Source of the DNA: Drosophila pseudoobscura
Taxonomy: Eukaryota > Arthropoda > Insecta > Diptera > Drosophilidae
DNA length: 64,000 nt
Direction: 5' to 3'
NCBI RefSeq assembly: GCF_009870125.1
Contig: NC_046680.1
Location: 8,060,001-8,124,000, forward strand
Shown here in pieces: positions 62,501-64,000 of this stretch (position 1 is the stretch's first letter; each line of letters opens with the position of its first letter). The position numbers were made by a program, and so were the translations under genes. The notes under the pieces were generated by a model that searched no databases, was not told where the DNA came from, and saw only the letters and a program-made list of their open reading frames with translations.

Positions 62501-64000
62501 AGCAGGAGCAGGAGCAATCTTACTTAACAGAAAATATATTGTGACAGAGCCATTTTCAATGGCTTCGAGGGATGTTCTTGTAGTTCCACCCTACTCAAGG
62601 ACACAGAAGTGCACGAACTGATGTCTGAACCCACTCGGGAGGCTACTTACATGCCGCTTAGATTAATGTTTGCCCTGGCAGACACAAAGGATATTTGATA
62701 AATGATCCCTGACATTATGTGCCACTGCCACCCCATCCGATGCTCAATATGTGTAAGTACATTTCTAAGAGTACACCGTCTCCCTTTTCTAGGATAGCCA
62801 GATCTGTTTAGAGGACAAAGACGTAAAGAGTCGGTGGCAACATGTGTGTTTTCGTTTGCCATCATAGGTACACTCAAAATTAATTGGCAAGCTAATTGAC
62901 ATTTGAAATGCATTCAGATGTGCCCATGCACCTGTCCTACTCATGGCCACTGTCAAAAAGCCTTCCCAAGCAAGCGACAGGCCGAATACAGGCTCGTGTG
63001 TAAACGACCAGTGGCACAGTGGCACAGTGGCCCAGTCCCCGTTGCATGCCCCAACACACCCCAACGTTTGTATCCTGACATAACAAACCACACACAAAAT
63101 GTCATATTAAAGTAATTAAGTGCCATAACAACTTTGAGGCAGAAGCAGAGTCCCAGCCCGTAGACCGTATCTCATGGCTTGTAGGATAAATTGGCTTATT
63201 GACTCATTAGCCCAGTTTTGAGGGTCATTAGGCAAGGCATTGCAGGGACCCGACCATGAGGAATTTAATAAAAACAGCCCCGACAAAGTACATATATAAA
63301 TTTGCATAGAAATGTCTGGGGACATGGACAGGACACTGCTGTTGGCACGAGATTGTGTGCATAATCTTATCGAATGATTTAGTTCTGCTGGTCCTGCTGC
63401 TGGCGGCTCCTTTGTGATGATGCCTATCCCCCGGTTATCTGCCAGGACACGGACAAATGAGCAGCCTGAACAGTAAACTACCCCCGAGCAACAGCCGCTT
63501 CCAGTTGGCGGATAAGATGGGGGATGGAGCCAATTACCTCACTTTTTTGTCATGGAAATATCTGAAAGCCCGGCAACTACCGGGAGGATATGCCTTGTAA
63601 TCCTGTTCCAATCGCTTCGATTTTACATTCACCTTTCGAAATGCATGACCGACGTCAGTCTCTCTTTACAAAGTATTTTGTTTCGTTTTTTTTTATTTAC
63701 AATTATTGACATATCTGAGCATGTCCGCTTTCCGTGGAAAAAATACACACATTTTATTGCTTCCTTTGACGGACATAAGAATTTCACGTTAAATTCAATC
63801 AACAAGCACCTTCGCACATCGAATGCAAAAAGCCCTGAACACTCTCAAAAGGATATGAGCTGAACAGCAGGTGGGCGTGACGGGGCTTTTATAGCCATCA
63901 TTCGCCATCCGACATCCAACGCAGTTGATTGCGCAAAGGCCATGGGTAAAAGGCTGCAATCTGCTATCGGTATTCCAGCAAAAAGTAGAATCTGGCATGC
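59595..64000. other. Gene-free stretch to the right edge
   Basis: No convincing gene. A 192-codon ORF on the minus strand (61017-61595) has mixed codon use and no domain. A 24-nt segment at 62651-62674 (minus) is flanked by strong splice sites and could be a microexon of an unseen gene. Confidence 0.45.

Noticed and set aside
1..64000. CRISPR arrays, rRNA and tRNA genes
   Set aside because: No array of repeats with unique spacers, and no cloverleaf with A and B boxes, was seen; the tandem repeats present are simple micro- and minisatellites.

Overview
The window reads as nuclear DNA of a fruit fly (Drosophila). Genes are sparse and split by GT-AG introns, several only 55-65 nt long. Non-coding DNA is rich in CA, GA and TATG microsatellites, and the recognisable proteins are fly developmental and signalling proteins. 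The set phyllopod, an Achilles/Larp6-type La-related protein and Sin1 points to Muller element C (from memory, the region of D. melanogaster 51A). A LOA-clade retrotransposon, a clade known from obscura-group flies as Bilbo and TRIM, and an ISY/SGM/INE-1-like repeat make an obscura-group species plausible but not proven.

Layout. Bases 1-5144 hold a non-LTR retrotransposon on the + strand with two intact overlapping ORFs (gag-like; endonuclease-RT-RNase H). It sits downstream of the last visible exon of a large minus-strand gene. Three exons of that gene are visible (27677-27616, 22043-21711, 15376-15206), separated by introns of 5.6 and 6.3 kb, and it continues off the left edge. Its first exon begins with the SRRKQ-type N-terminal motif used by FOG, Spalt and BCL11 proteins to bind the NuRD corepressor. 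The rest of the left half is intron or intergenic DNA full of microsatellites and G-rich minisatellites.

At 31.4-35.9 kb lies phyllopod (+), the adaptor that links the E3 ligase Sina to its substrate Tramtrack. A small single-finger C2H2 gene, apparently frameshifted, follows at 36.7 kb (+). The La-related gene Achilles/Larp6 (-) is at 40.5-43.1 kb. Sin1 (-), a subunit of TOR complex 2, is at 50.2-52.1 kb and is divergently paired with a seven-finger zinc-finger gene (+) at 52.6-53.6 kb. Their shared 526-bp promoter carries a Motif 1 core element. From 53.8 kb to the right edge I see no convincing gene. That stretch holds one 1.08-kb interspersed repeat with 13-bp inverted ends.

The genes do not form an operon-like unit. 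Each is an independent eukaryotic gene. The observations most worth a second look are an unannotated-looking coding exon 3' of Sin1, the frameshift in the single-finger gene, a VRVQPQ repeat expansion beside the Sina-binding motif of Phyllopod, a long array of RRxS motifs in the La-related protein, and an orphan 69-codon ORF near the retrotransposon.
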